Assembly: GCA_902778165.1 (NCBI GenBank)
Contig: CACYWQ010000003.1
Location: 62,001 to 126,000, forward strand
Length of the DNA: 64,000 nt
Source: an uncultured Lachnospiraceae bacterium
GTDB lineage: Bacteria; Bacillota; Clostridia; Lachnospirales; Lachnospiraceae
Reading direction: 5' to 3'
The notes under the pieces are model-generated. The model saw only the letters and a program-made list of their open reading frames with translations, was not told the DNA's origin and made no database searches. Position 1 is the stretch's first letter. Each line of letters begins with the position of its first letter. This document shows, piece by piece, positions 47,050 through 56,446 of the stretch. A program made the translations under genes and the position numbers.

Positions 47050-48528
47050 ATGAAAAGAAGAGCAGGAGTATTGCTGGCGATATCGAGCATTCCGTCCAAA
47101 TACGGTATAGGCGGCTTCACTAAGGAGGCATATGATTTCGTAGATTTCCTGGAAAGCGCAGAGCAAAGCTTGTGGCAGATACTGCCGCTTGGTCCTACCG
47201 GATACGGAGACAGTCCATATCAGTCATTCTCAACATTTGCCGGTAATCCTTATTACATAGATCTTAAGGAATTCATTGACAAGGGATGGTTGACGGCAGC
47301 CGAGTGTGCCAAGTATAAGGTTTCTCATCCCGAGTACGTTGATTACGAAGCTATATATAATTCCAGATTCGCATTACTCCGTAAGGCATACAACAAAAGC
47401 GGCATTGCCAATGACAAGGACTTTAAAGTTTTTGTCAAAGACAACGCATACTGGCTTGACGGATATGCCCTCTATATGGCCATTAAGGATTCCAAGAAGG
47501 GAATCTCATGGCTTGAATGGGAAGATGATATCAAGCTTCGTAGGCCTTCAGCCGTTAAGAAGTACAAGGATAAGTTAAATGATGATTATATTTTCTACCA
47601 GTTTCAACAATACTTCTTCTTCAAACAATGGTACGCTTTAAAGTCTTATGCCAATGAGAAGGGTATAGAGATAATAGGTGACATTCCGATATATGTGGCG
47701 CTTGACAGCGCCGATACATGGTGCAATCCCGAACTGTTTAAGCTGGATAAGGATTGCAATCCTACTCATGTTGCAGGTTGTCCTCCCGATGTATTCACGG
47801 CGGATGGCCAGTTATGGGGCAACCCCCTTTATAAGTGGGATTACCATAAAAAAACCGGGTATAAGTGGTGGATCGACAGACTGGCTGCCTGCTATAATCT
47901 CTATGACATAGTCCGCATCGATCATTTCAGAGGCTTTGACGAGTACTATTCGATAGAATATGGCAGAAAGAACGCTATCATCGGTGAATGGCTGCCAGGA
48001 CCCGGATATGAACTCTTTGATGTTCTTAAGAAGAAGCTTGGTAACAAGCAGGTCATAGCTGAAGATCTTGGCTTTATGACAGACTCCGTAAGGCGCCTCG
48101 TTAAAAAGACCAAGTATCCAAATATGAAGATCATCATGTTCGCATTCGATCCTGAAGGGGACAGCGAGCATATGCCGCACAATTATGAGCATAATTGTGT
48201 GGTATATACCGGCACTCATGACAATGATACCCTTGTACACTGGTATCAGACACTTAAGCGCAAGGAGAAGAGATTCGTCAAGGAGTATCTGGGACTTAGC
48301 AGAGCATCTTCGACGATTATTTGTGAAGCGATCATTCGTGCAGCTTATGCATCCGTCGCCGATACTGCAGTCATACCTATGCAGGATATCTTAGCCTTAG
48401 GCGGTGAGGCCAGGATGAATGTGCCTTCAACCCTCGGAACTAACTGGAAATGGCGTCTTAAGAAGGATGCTCTGACACCAGAACTTGCAGAGAAGATGGC
48501 CTTGTGGACGAGAACCTACAGGAGATAG
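47050..48528 (+). CDS. malQ: 4-alpha-glucanotransferase (amylomaltase, GH77)
   Basis: Transfers alpha-1,4-glucan chains in maltodextrin and glycogen metabolism. GH77 signatures are QSLWQILPLGPTGYGDSPYQ near the N-terminus, the nucleophile region DIVRIDHFRGF, the acid/base region VIAEDLGFMT, and FVYTGTHDND-like VVYTGTHDNDT with the stabilising Asp. 492 residues. The longest frame begins 25 codons earlier across the tandem repeat. ATG 47050 has GGGAG eight bases upstream; ATG 47035 is an alternative. It is a single-gene plus-strand unit ending at a strong terminator. Confidence 0.95.
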   Translation: MKRRAGVLLAISSIPSKYGIGGFTKEAYDFVDFLESAEQSLWQILPLGPTGYGDSPYQSFSTFAGNPYYIDLKEFIDKGWLTAAECAKYKVSHPEYVDYEAIYNSRFALLRKAYNKSGIANDKDFKVFVKDNAYWLDGYALYMAIKDSKKGISWLEWEDDIKLRRPSAVKKYKDKLNDDYIFYQFQQYFFFKQWYALKSYANEKGIEIIGDIPIYVALDSADTWCNPELFKLDKDCNPTHVAGCPPDVFTADGQLWGNPLYKWDYHKKTGYKWWIDRLAACYNLYDIVRIDHFRGFDEYYSIEYGRKNAIIGEWLPGPGYELFDVLKKKLGNKQVIAEDLGFMTDSVRRLVKKTKYPNMKIIMFAFDPEGDSEHMPHNYEHNCVVYTGTHDNDTLVHWYQTLKRKEKRFVKEYLGLSRASSTIICEAIIRAAYASVADTAVIPMQDILALGGEARMNVPSTLGTNWKWRLKKDALTPELAEKMALWTRTYRR

Positions 48529-48529
48529 A

Positions 48530-48567
48530 ATGAAGAAGCGGGTAGCTGTTGCTACCCGCTTCTTCAT
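48530..48567 (+). terminator. Terminator of malQ
   Basis: A 17-bp perfect stem (ATGAAGAAGCGGGTAGC with its complement) and a TGTT loop, starting one base after the malQ stop. It also faces the end of the minus-strand micro-gene at 48586. Confidence 0.85.
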
Positions 48568-48585
48568 TTGAGTTATTCACATCGG

Positions 48586-48735
48586 TTATTTGCGGATAAA
48601 GAATCCGATAGCAAGGGCGATCACGCCTAATACTATCAGGAAACCGCCGCTTACGGTAAGCTGATTGGTACCCTGTGTCTCAGGATGGGCGATGAACTCA
48701 CCGTCTTTTACCGCATATAAAAGCTTGTTAAGCAT
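48586..48735 (-). CDS. 49-residue single-pass membrane protein
   Basis: Begins MLNKLLYAVKDGEFIAHPET and ends with one membrane helix (GGFLIVLGVIALAIGFF) and IRK. It is eight bases downstream of the HerA-like ATPase gene, with only a weak GAAG before the ATG, so translation is probably coupled. I do not recognise the family. Coding potential is supported by the clean membrane-helix pattern and tight spacing. A role with the ATPase is inference. Confidence 0.65.
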   Translation of the reverse strand: MLNKLLYAVKDGEFIAHPETQGTNQLTVSGGFLIVLGVIALAIGFFIRK

Positions 48736-48743
48736 ACTTCAGA

Positions 48744-50408
48744 CTACTTAAGGAATGTTCCGAATATACCGCGGCCTAAAGCTGCGCCTAAATTGCCGCC
48801 CAAGGTCTTGCCGAACTTACCGCCGACAGAACCGCCGACAGTCTTGCCGACTTCACGACCTACGGTACCGACTACCGAATTACCGACACTCTTAACCGCA
48901 CGCTTCTTAGCTGCTGCCTTGGCAGCTTCTTCCTTGGCTGCCGCCTTAGCCTTAGCCTCAATCTCTTTCTGAGCCGCTTTCTCCGCAGCTGCCTTGGCTC
49001 TGGCTTCATCTCTTTCTGCCTGCGCCTTGGCCTTCTCTGCCGCCTTGGCAGCTTCTGCCTCTGCCTTGGCAGCTTCCTTGGCTGCAAGTTCATCGGCCTT
49101 ATTCTGCTCTGCCCTTTCAGCTATTTTAACGCCCTGACGGACGAGGAATTCGTATGCTGAATCTCTGTCAATCGACTCCTGATACTTGATGTAAAGATTA
49201 CCGGACTTGATCATGGTATCACGTGAGTAGTCATCAATGGGCTTCATCGAACTGTGAGGGAGCATAACCTTGGTACGCTCTGCTATTGTAGGTATACCGC
49301 TTTCATCAAGTACGGATACTATAGCCTCGCCTATCTGCATCTCCTGCAATACATCATAAGTCTTAAACTGCGGGTTCTCCCTGAATGATTCGGCTGCAGC
49401 CTTAACTCTCTTCTGCTCTGCCGGAGTATATGCTCTGAGAGCATGCTGTATCTTATTACCAAGCTGAGCCAATACACCGTTAGGTATATCCTGAGGCGCC
49501 TGAGTAATAAAGAATATGCCTACTCCCTTAGATCTTATAAGTTTAACCACCTGCTCGATCTTATCAAGCAGAGGCTTGCTTGCATTATCAAAAAGAAGGT
49601 GTGCCTCATCAAAGAAGAATACCATCTTAGGCTTGGGAAGATCTCCGACTTCGGGCAAGGTCTCATATATCTCCGATAACATCCATAATAAGAATGTTGA
49701 ATACATTGTAGGATTCTGTATCAGTCTCTGACAATCAAGTACCTGAATCACACCGTTACCGGTCGAGTTCTCCACAACAAACCAATCTCTTATATCAAGT
49801 GCGGGCTCACCGAAGAAATACTCTCCCCCTTCGCCCTCTAATGTAATGATCGAACGGATAATGGCAGATAAAGATGCCTTGGCCATATTACCGTACATGG
49901 GCGAGAACTTATCGGTATAGTCGCTTATATGAGATATCATGGCACGAAGGTCCTTGGTATCGATTAATAAAAGCGGATCTCCCTGTGCAAGCTCACCGTC
50001 TTCATCTATGAACATTCCGTCATCCGCAATCTTAAATATTATGGTAAGAATATCTGACTGTGTCTGATTAAGACCTAAGATACGCGCTAAGAGCATGGGA
50101 CCCATCTCGGATATAGTGGTTCTTAAAGGCATACCCTTCTCTCCGTATACATCCCAGAAATTAACAGGATGCGCACAGGCTCCTTCTGTATCACCTGCTG
50201 CCGCTATACCGGATAAATCTCCCTTGACATCAGCTATAAATACAGGAACGCCTGCTTCAGAGAATGATTCTGCAATAGTCTTAACAGTCGTAGTCTTACC
50301 CGTACCTGTAGCTCCGGCGATCATACCGTGGCGATTGGCCATCTTGGGAATTATGCTTATTTCCTTATCACCTGCATTACCGAAATAAATCAGTTCATCC
50401 TTATACAT
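48744..50408 (-). CDS. DUF853/HerA-like ATPase (YjgR type)
   Basis: 554 residues. Walker A is GATGTGKTTT (32-41), a Walker B-like stretch is MVFFFDEAHLLFD, and VGIFFITQAPQDIPNGV fits the HerA/FtsK-like P-loop superfamily. These are DUF853 proteins annotated as putative helicases; substrate DNA or protein is not established. The C-terminus has about 90 residues of Ala/Glu/Lys coiled coil, then a Gly-rich tail (GKTVGGSVGGKFGKTLGG) that resembles a glycine-zipper. The SD GGAGG precedes the ATG. Confidence 0.88.
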   Translation of the reverse strand: MYKDELIYFGNAGDKEISIIPKMANRHGMIAGATGTGKTTTVKTIAESFSEAGVPVFIADVKGDLSGIAAAGDTEGACAHPVNFWDVYGEKGMPLRTTISEMGPMLLARILGLNQTQSDILTIIFKIADDGMFIDEDGELAQGDPLLLIDTKDLRAMISHISDYTDKFSPMYGNMAKASLSAIIRSIITLEGEGGEYFFGEPALDIRDWFVVENSTGNGVIQVLDCQRLIQNPTMYSTFLLWMLSEIYETLPEVGDLPKPKMVFFFDEAHLLFDNASKPLLDKIEQVVKLIRSKGVGIFFITQAPQDIPNGVLAQLGNKIQHALRAYTPAEQKRVKAAAESFRENPQFKTYDVLQEMQIGEAIVSVLDESGIPTIAERTKVMLPHSSMKPIDDYSRDTMIKSGNLYIKYQESIDRDSAYEFLVRQGVKIAERAEQNKADELAAKEAAKAEAEAAKAAEKAKAQAERDEARAKAAAEKAAQKEIEAKAKAAAKEEAAKAAAKKRAVKSVGNSVVGTVGREVGKTVGGSVGGKFGKTLGGNLGAALGRGIFGTFLK

Positions 50409-50442
50409 ACTTATCCTCCGTCATAATGCTGCCTATAAACGC

Positions 50443-52806
50443 CTATTCCTTACGTATGGAAGTACGTCTCTTAGCCTTATCTTCATACATAGCCTCATCG
50501 GCCTGTTTGATTATACTCTCAAGATCCACATCTTCGTTGCAGACAAATCCCGAAGAGCCCATAGAGCACTCGATATAATACGGCTTGCCTGAAGTCTTAT
50601 TGATCCGCTCAAGGGTAGTCTTAACATTGCTTATAAGTTTCAACGCTTCATTATCCTTGCACGCCAGAATCGCCACAAATTCATCGCCGCCTATCCTTGC
50701 AAGGCAACCCTTCTTACCGAATATTTCCTGAGTGACATTGGCCAATGTCTTAATCGCATAGTCTCCGTCCGCATGACCGAACTCATCGTTGATCTGTTTA
50801 AGATGATCAAGATCACAGAAGAATAATCTAGCTTCTCTTCCATCATTGGCAGCCACAAGTTCAAGGGCTTTCTCCATGAATCCTCTTCTGTTATATACAC
50901 CGGTCATGGGATCGTTACTTGATACTGATGCCAGGATCTTATTCCTGTCGCTAAGCTGTCTCATGGCTTTCGTAAGCTCATTCTTAGCTGCATCTTCCTT
51001 ATTCGTAAGGCTCATTATTGATAATCCGTTACTAAGCTGCATGCTCACTCCGTGCATTCCGCTTAACTGACTCGGCGTAATCTCCGCAATTAACAGCCCG
51101 TACTGCTCAGTCTCTGAGAATAACAGGAATGTCATATACAGATGCCCCTTATCCTTGGAATAGAAACGAGTGAATCCGGACTTCTTATTTACCTTCTCTT
51201 CTTGCTTTCTTCCGTATACCTTAATCTCATCCCCACGTGTATATGCCACTAGTCTCATGGATTCGGGGCATGAAGTATCCTTGCCTTTCTCGTGGATGAT
51301 AGGCTTGGTGTTAAGCAGAAGATATGAGCTTACGGCACCCTGTGCTATAACCTGCTGCATGGCTGTCCGTAAGAAAGCCTCATTGTCTCTGACGCGCTCT
51401 TTAAGTCTCTGAATTACAAGAGCCGCATCCCATGTAGACTGTTGCAATCTGTCTCTTTGCTCAAGGCCTGTCTGAATAATCATTGCCTCTATATGGTCAT
51501 GAGTTCGTTGCATAAGTTTAATTATGCAACGCCTCTTATCATTATCCACTGCCACGCCAAGTGACCTGTCAATTATCCTGTGGAAATACTTGGTTAAGCG
51601 ATTAAGATTGATATAGTCTCTTGCTCTGAACTCAAGCTTGGCTCTTAACAGTTCCCTGTAAGTGCTCATCAGTTCGCCGCGTTCGCCGTTGATGTCTCTG
51701 GTGTCGATTATCTGACGCATTATATAGATAAACTGCTTAAAGAACTCCTCACAGTCAACCCGCGCCTTCACATCCTTGGAATATCCCATTACATCATCGG
51801 CAATGGCAGATGCGCACATCGCTATATCCGGTCTGTCTTCATCAAATAGAGTATCAATAAGCTTATTGACCGTCTCCAGTGAATCCACCGCATTATAATC
51901 ACAGCCGCAGGAACCTCGTATCACAAGGGGTACATCTATCCTGTGAAGCTTCTTATCCTCTTCCGTGATACCTTTGGTAACAAGTTCAATGGCCATACGT
52001 CCCATCGCATAACCATCCTGTCTGCAGGTAGTAAGAGGCGGATTAAGTGTTGATGCGAATTCAACGTCGTCAAATCCCGTGATGGAAATATCTCTGCCTA
52101 TTGCAAGACCTCTGGCCTTACATACCCTGTATGCACAAATGGTCATCTCATCATTGGCACAGGCTATGGCATCCGTATCCGGATACTTATCAAGCAGTTC
52201 TTCCACCAGATAATCAACAGAATCCGAGTAATCACCGTAGGCGAGCATATCACTCTCTACTGTAAGCCCGTGGCTTAACATTGCATCGTAATAGCCTCTT
52301 AATCTCTCGGAAGCATCCGTATTCATCTTCGGACCGCCCAAGTATACGATACGCTTTCTGTTATGAACTTCTATAAGGTGGGATACAACATTGAACAATC
52401 CCTTATAGTTATCAGCAATAAGATAGCAATAATGCTCATTCTCATTGAATTCCTGAAGGACAACCATGGGAATGCCTTTGAATCTGTCGAAGAAATGCGC
52501 TTTCTCATCGGCACTTAAATACATCATAAGAGTACCGTATGTGATGATCAGAGCGTCAAAGCCCGCTATCTGCGCATAATCATAGAGTGCATTATACTGA
52601 TAATTGTATTCGGAGAAATTCAGATCATCCGACTCCCCGTCATTATTCTCCCAATAATTGTAGATAGAGCCCTGTGCACCCGGAATAACCGTCAATGTAA
52701 CATTGTGTTCTTCCGCGCCTACACCCAGGCCCTTAAGCACCTCGTGCGGATGCTTAGTGAAGACGTTGCCCATCAGCACGCCTACCTGAAGTACTCTGTC
52801 TTCCAT
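50443..52806 (-). CDS. LacI-type sensor domain fused to a GGDEF diguanylate cyclase
   Basis: 787 residues with no membrane helix. Residues about 5-280 form a LacI/PurR-like periplasmic-binding domain (VGVLMGNVFTKHPHEVLKGL; IVYLGGPKMNTDASERLRGY; SITGFDDVEF), but the usual DNA-binding helix-turn-helix is missing. A helical linker follows, then a GGDEF domain (MTGVYNRRGFMEKALE; GGDEF at 706-710). The catalytic motif is intact and no RxxD inhibitory site is seen five residues before it, so it should make c-di-GMP without product inhibition at that site. The likely signal is a cytosolic sugar or nucleobase. The SD is weak (GGGG about 11 bases upstream). Confidence 0.9.
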   Translation of the reverse strand: MEDRVLQVGVLMGNVFTKHPHEVLKGLGVGAEEHNVTLTVIPGAQGSIYNYWENNDGESDDLNFSEYNYQYNALYDYAQIAGFDALIITYGTLMMYLSADEKAHFFDRFKGIPMVVLQEFNENEHYCYLIADNYKGLFNVVSHLIEVHNRKRIVYLGGPKMNTDASERLRGYYDAMLSHGLTVESDMLAYGDYSDSVDYLVEELLDKYPDTDAIACANDEMTICAYRVCKARGLAIGRDISITGFDDVEFASTLNPPLTTCRQDGYAMGRMAIELVTKGITEEDKKLHRIDVPLVIRGSCGCDYNAVDSLETVNKLIDTLFDEDRPDIAMCASAIADDVMGYSKDVKARVDCEEFFKQFIYIMRQIIDTRDINGERGELMSTYRELLRAKLEFRARDYINLNRLTKYFHRIIDRSLGVAVDNDKRRCIIKLMQRTHDHIEAMIIQTGLEQRDRLQQSTWDAALVIQRLKERVRDNEAFLRTAMQQVIAQGAVSSYLLLNTKPIIHEKGKDTSCPESMRLVAYTRGDEIKVYGRKQEEKVNKKSGFTRFYSKDKGHLYMTFLLFSETEQYGLLIAEITPSQLSGMHGVSMQLSNGLSIMSLTNKEDAAKNELTKAMRQLSDRNKILASVSSNDPMTGVYNRRGFMEKALELVAANDGREARLFFCDLDHLKQINDEFGHADGDYAIKTLANVTQEIFGKKGCLARIGGDEFVAILACKDNEALKLISNVKTTLERINKTSGKPYYIECSMGSSGFVCNEDVDLESIIKQADEAMYEDKAKRRTSIRKE

Positions 52807-52823
52807 AAAAAATATAACCCCAC

Positions 52824-52841
52824 AGATTTATAATTAAATCT
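52824..52841. repeat. Short dyad upstream of the LacI-GGDEF gene
   Basis: AGATTTA-TAAT-TAAATCT, a perfect 7-bp inverted repeat 18 bases before the start codon, in the 68-base gap. It contains a TATAAAT-like -10 on the minus strand. Possible operator, weakly supported. Confidence 0.35.
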
Positions 52842-52874
52842 AAATTAAATATACTCCCAACAACACCTTACTGA

Positions 52875-53318
52875 TCAGAAGAACCCGAACAACCTCTTCT
52901 TAAAGCCCGCATACAAATCTTCGTATGTGGTGTATGAGATATTGCACCCCAATATCTCATTCCATTTATCCTTAAGTATAGGTGCAAGTTCATCGGCTGC
53001 CTTACCCTGCTTCTTAAGAAGATAAGGGAACACATAATATATCATTATGAAATTAAGATCCATCAAAAGTGTCGGTGTGATCTTACCCTTCTTGGAATAT
53101 GCATCAAATACTCCCTGTGCCAGTTGCACCGAAAACTCTGCGCATTCTTTAGCCGAATCTTCACTGCCTGAAATCACTTCTATCGCTTCATCTATAACAG
53201 GCCCGTATTCAGTCGCAAATTCCGCCGTATTGGCCTCGTATGTCACTTGTTTAAGTTTCTTAAGATACTTATATCGTTCTTCGAATACGTCAAGTAATCG
53301 ATCTGTATTATACGCCAT
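52875..53318 (-). CDS. Hypothetical helical protein
   Basis: 147 residues, predicted mostly helical, no signal peptide or membrane helix. It begins MAYNTDRLLDVFEERYKYLK and has hydrophobic patches LLMDLNFIMIYYVFPYLLK and an aromatic C-terminus (KKRLFGFF). I do not recognise the family. The SD AGGAGAG precedes the ATG. It lies upstream of the LacI-GGDEF gene and downstream of a terminator, so it probably starts that transcript. Confidence 0.75.
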   Translation of the reverse strand: MAYNTDRLLDVFEERYKYLKKLKQVTYEANTAEFATEYGPVIDEAIEVISGSEDSAKECAEFSVQLAQGVFDAYSKKGKITPTLLMDLNFIMIYYVFPYLLKKQGKAADELAPILKDKWNEILGCNISYTTYEDLYAGFKKRLFGFF

Positions 53319-53365
53319 TATTCTCTCCTGATATTTTATTCAAATACTAGATTTACTCTAACATA

Positions 53366-53400
53366 AAGCCCCTCAAATATCAATTGAATTTAAGGGGCTT
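53366..53400 (-). terminator. Terminator of the two-component operon
   Basis: AAGCCCCT pairs with AGGGGCTT, with further A/T pairs inside and a central TCAATTGA. It begins five bases after the histidine kinase stop. Confidence 0.75.
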
Positions 53401-53404
53401 AAGC

Positions 53405-54598
53405 CTATATCGTTATAATAAATGCCTTGGTATATTCAGGCGGTAAATTATATCTTGCTATGTCCGGTCTCTGCCGTAATTTAAGCTTATATCCGTGAAG
53501 GTTCGCAACCTTGGATGCTATGGATAATCCAAGCCCCGTGCCGCCCTTGCTGCTTCTTGATGCATCTCCCGTATAGAAGGGTTCAAACAGATGCTCTGAT
53601 ATCTCTTTATCTATCATCTTACCCGTATCTGCAACCATAACACGTATCCTGGTTCCGTCCCGCTTAACAAACACGCCTATCTTAGTTCCTGCATCATTAT
53701 GTCTTACGGCATTGATGATCAGATTGGTAATCACACGTGATAATTGCGCCTTATCGGCCCGAATCTCATAATACTCCTCCGGAATATTGATATCGACTTC
53801 CATACCGGCATCCTCTATGTCCGTATATGCGCCGGCCGCACACTCTCTTACAAGTTCGCAGATATCAGCCTTTCTAAGATCAAGCTTATAGTCTTCATTC
53901 TCAAGCTTGGTATAGTCAAATAAAAGCCCTATAAGTTCATCCATTCTGGCCGTCTTATTACGTATTGCTTCTAAGTATTCCTCTTTCTTATCCTCGGGCA
54001 CAATACCGTCGGATAAAGCCTTTGCATACCCGGAAACGGTGGTCATGGGAGTTCTAAGGTCATGTGCAATATCCGTAAGCATCAGGTTCCTCATGCGAAT
54101 GCGTTCATGCTCTTTATTTCGTTCCGCTTCTTCAACCGCACCGAATTCCTTCATTATGACTCTTGTAAAATACAGAGCGCCTATGATAAACGGCAGTATT
54201 ACGATCAAGAAGAAACCCGCGGCGAACACCGAAAGCATAATCTTCTCTTTAAGTCCCATACCGGATAATCCGACTTGTGATTTACCTCTGTATAATACTT
54301 CCTGGATGGTTGAATATATACGTGCATAGGCGGCATCGGCAAGAAAATGTATCTGGCTTGGAAGCACATACTCGATAAGGCGAATGATTAACGCAATCAA
54401 TATACCCAAGAATATAACTATAACGCCGCCTACCTTAAGATCTGCTATGTCCATTCCGGCAAAGAAAACGGAACGAATAAAGGGCATAATAAGTGCATTG
54501 ATAAACGTCATAACGAAATACTCTGCGATGCTTACCAATATCATTATCTTTATAAACCTTAAGATTATACGGCCCTTTAACCTGCTTCTGTCGCCCAT
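53405..54598 (-). CDS. Sensor histidine kinase
   Basis: 397 residues. Two membrane segments (IMILVSIAEYFVMTFINAL... and SVFAAGFFLIVILPFIIGALY) flank a short external loop of about 75 residues. The HisKA H-box is DIAHDLRTPMTTVSGY (phospho-His), followed by N-box NLIINAVRHND, G1 VADTGKMID and G2 GGTGLGLSIA. It partners the response regulator encoded 12 bases upstream. The signal is unknown; the preceding DUF975 membrane protein is in the same operon. The SD GGGAAG precedes the ATG. Confidence 0.93.
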   Translation of the reverse strand: MGDRSRLKGRIILRFIKIMILVSIAEYFVMTFINALIMPFIRSVFFAGMDIADLKVGGVIVIFLGILIALIIRLIEYVLPSQIHFLADAAYARIYSTIQEVLYRGKSQVGLSGMGLKEKIMLSVFAAGFFLIVILPFIIGALYFTRVIMKEFGAVEEAERNKEHERIRMRNLMLTDIAHDLRTPMTTVSGYAKALSDGIVPEDKKEEYLEAIRNKTARMDELIGLLFDYTKLENEDYKLDLRKADICELVRECAAGAYTDIEDAGMEVDINIPEEYYEIRADKAQLSRVITNLIINAVRHNDAGTKIGVFVKRDGTRIRVMVADTGKMIDKEISEHLFEPFYTGDASRSSKGGTGLGLSIASKVANLHGYKLKLRQRPDIARYNLPPEYTKAFIITI

Positions 54599-54610
54599 AT
54601 CATCTTCCCG

Positions 54611-55297
54611 TTAATTATCCATCCTGTATCCTAAGCCGCGAAGGGTCTTAATATACCCGTTCTGATCGTCGGATAACTTGGTACGAAGTTTACTGATGCA
54701 TACCATAATATTATTATCCGATACTATATAATCATCTTCCCAACCGTACTCATATATCTGCTGTTTGGTAAATACCTTGCCCGGGTGAGTCATGAACAGT
54801 TCCATTATTCTGTATTCTACGGAGGTAAGGTCAATCAGTTGCCCTCCTTTTTTTAAGGAGCAGGACTGCCTGTCAAGTTCAAGATCCCTGACTTTAACCA
54901 CATCCGCTGCGGTATCGCCCGATCCAAGCGAATAGAACCTGCGCATTGCGGAATTGACCCTTGCAACAAGTTCAAGGGGATTAAAGGGCTTGGCTATATA
55001 GTCATCGGCACCCAGATTAAGTCCCAGTATCTTCTCTGAATCCGCATCCTTGGCTGAGAGAATTATTACGGGGATATTGGAATCCGTCCTTAACTGTTTA
55101 AGCACCTGATATCCATCGATTCCCGGCATCATAATATCTAATATGCACAGATCAGGTGTCATAGAATGAAGTTTAAGGATGGCTTCATTGCCATCCTTAG
55201 CTTCAGTTACTTCATAGCCTTCATTTTCAAGATATAACTTGATAAGCTGTCTTATCTCCGCTTCATCATCCGCTATAAGTATCTTCTTATCATTCAT
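54611..55297 (-). CDS. OmpR/PhoB family response regulator
   Basis: 228 residues. The receiver domain has acidic pair IADDEAE, phospho-acceptor Asp in LCILDIMMPGIDG and conserved Lys in DYIAKPFNPLEL. The C-terminal winged helix ends KLRTKLSDDQNGYIKTLRG, typical of OmpR/VanR-like regulators. Its ATG overlaps the stop of the DUF975 gene (TGATG). It precedes its cognate kinase. Confidence 0.95.
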   Translation of the reverse strand: MNDKKILIADDEAEIRQLIKLYLENEGYEVTEAKDGNEAILKLHSMTPDLCILDIMMPGIDGYQVLKQLRTDSNIPVIILSAKDADSEKILGLNLGADDYIAKPFNPLELVARVNSAMRRFYSLGSGDTAADVVKVRDLELDRQSCSLKKGGQLIDLTSVEYRIMELFMTHPGKVFTKQQIYEYGWEDDYIVSDNNIMVCISKLRTKLSDDQNGYIKTLRGLGYRMDN

Positions 55298-56202
55298 CAG
55301 AATTCTCCCGATACAACCGTATCTGCTGTATCTTCAATCACTTCCGTTATATCGATACCGTCATTTTTAAGTGTATCATACAATGCGGCACGTGTCGCCC
55401 TCTTATAAGGTCCCACATAGAATATTCCAAGTAATCCTACTGTAAACAATGAAAGGATATTCCAGCCGATGAATGAAAGGTCAAGTACGAATGTCTTCCA
55501 TTTCTGTCCCATCATCATTTCTTTGGATCTTGTAAATACCTCATCCTTATCCATATCCGGATTCTCTGCAAGGATATAAGGGATCATGCGATATTCATAT
55601 GCCTTCACGATACCCGGAATGATGAATAAGAGCGACCATAATACCGTATAAATATCTCTGGCAAACATTACCTTAACCACATTCTTATATCCGTGATCAA
55701 ATCCGTATGCAATCTCGGATACCTCTGCCTGCTCATCTAAGTTCTTATAGAAGAATCTGTCACATCCAAGTTCAAGGGGATTAAATATAAACGCATCTAT
55801 TAAAAGAACGATGGCAAATATCACAAGGAACACTAACATAAATGCTATTCCAAGCAATGCTGCTGCTATGGCTCTTCCTGCACCGCCAATCTTTTTATCG
55901 CCAATGTGATCTATATTGATCACTATGCTGTCATCATCTTTATCCGCACTGTCAATCTCTTCGGCAATCTCATCAAGATCTTCACTAAGTTCATCCATAT
56001 CATCGGATAATTCGCTTATGGCAACCGAAGAATCCTCTGTTGAACTTCCTACAAGTGCACTTGGTGATGCCGCGCCCGATCCGGTATATCCGCTACTGCC
56101 TCCGGAAACGAGACCGATTATCAGTGCTACCAATACGCACTTCCAATAATTCTTGTTAAAGGTCTGCTGACCTTTCTTCTTAACTTCTGCTCTGCTCCAC
56201 AT
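55297..56202 (-). CDS. DUF975 family membrane protein
   Basis: 301 residues. It begins MWSRAEVKKKGQQTFNKNYW, the characteristic DUF975 opening, then a helix, an acidic segment with repeated Asp/Glu/Ser (about 70-105) and four further helices. KEMMMGQKWKTFVLDLSFIGW is another family hallmark. Function unknown. It shares a transcript with the response regulator and kinase, so it may be a target or accessory of that system. The SD GGAGGAG precedes the ATG. Confidence 0.88.
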   Translation of the reverse strand: MWSRAEVKKKGQQTFNKNYWKCVLVALIIGLVSGGSSGYTGSGAASPSALVGSSTEDSSVAISELSDDMDELSEDLDEIAEEIDSADKDDDSIVINIDHIGDKKIGGAGRAIAAALLGIAFMLVFLVIFAIVLLIDAFIFNPLELGCDRFFYKNLDEQAEVSEIAYGFDHGYKNVVKVMFARDIYTVLWSLLFIIPGIVKAYEYRMIPYILAENPDMDKDEVFTRSKEMMMGQKWKTFVLDLSFIGWNILSLFTVGLLGIFYVGPYKRATRAALYDTLKNDGIDITEVIEDTADTVVSGEF

Positions 56203-56252
56203 AATTAATCTCCTCCGTTATAACACTTCTCCCGTTATATGACCCACAAGAG

Positions 56253-56274
56253 ACGGATGATTAATCTCATCCGT
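56253..56274 (-). repeat. Hairpin in the DUF975 leader
   Basis: ACGGATGA/TCATCCGT, an 8-bp perfect stem with a six-base loop, about 50 bases before the DUF975 start. No T-run. Confidence 0.4.
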
Positions 56275-56336
56275 GTCTATCATCTTGTTTATGATGCCAT
56301 GATAACAGTCCTACCTTACTTACAGAATCGATGAAT

Positions 56337-56353
56337 CTTAACTTAACCTTAAC
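56337..56353. promoter_or_regulatory. Triple TTAAG repeats upstream of the DUF975-two-component operon
   Basis: On the minus strand GTTAAGGTTAAGTTAAG holds three direct TTAAG units at 5-6 base spacing, about 135 bases upstream of the start codon. OmpR-class regulators bind direct repeats, so this is a candidate autoregulatory site. No convincing promoter pair was found beside it. Confidence 0.35.
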
Positions 56354-56376
56354 GATATGTATCCTATTCTCACACG

Positions 56377-56411
56377 AATAGGGCAATCATCAAAACGATG
56401 ACTGCCCTATT
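56377..56411 (-). terminator. Terminator of the feo operon
   Basis: A 15-bp stem (AATAGGGCAATCATC with GATGACTGCCCTATT, one wobble pair) and a five-base loop, 36 bases after the FeoB-associated gene. Confidence 0.75.
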
Positions 56412-56446
56412 ATAAAGGAGAGTGTATGTATTACTCGGTATTCCCA

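Noticed and set aside
47812-48240. Minus-strand open frame of 142 codons inside malQ
   Set aside because: Antisense to conserved GH77 catalytic motifs, with no expression signals.
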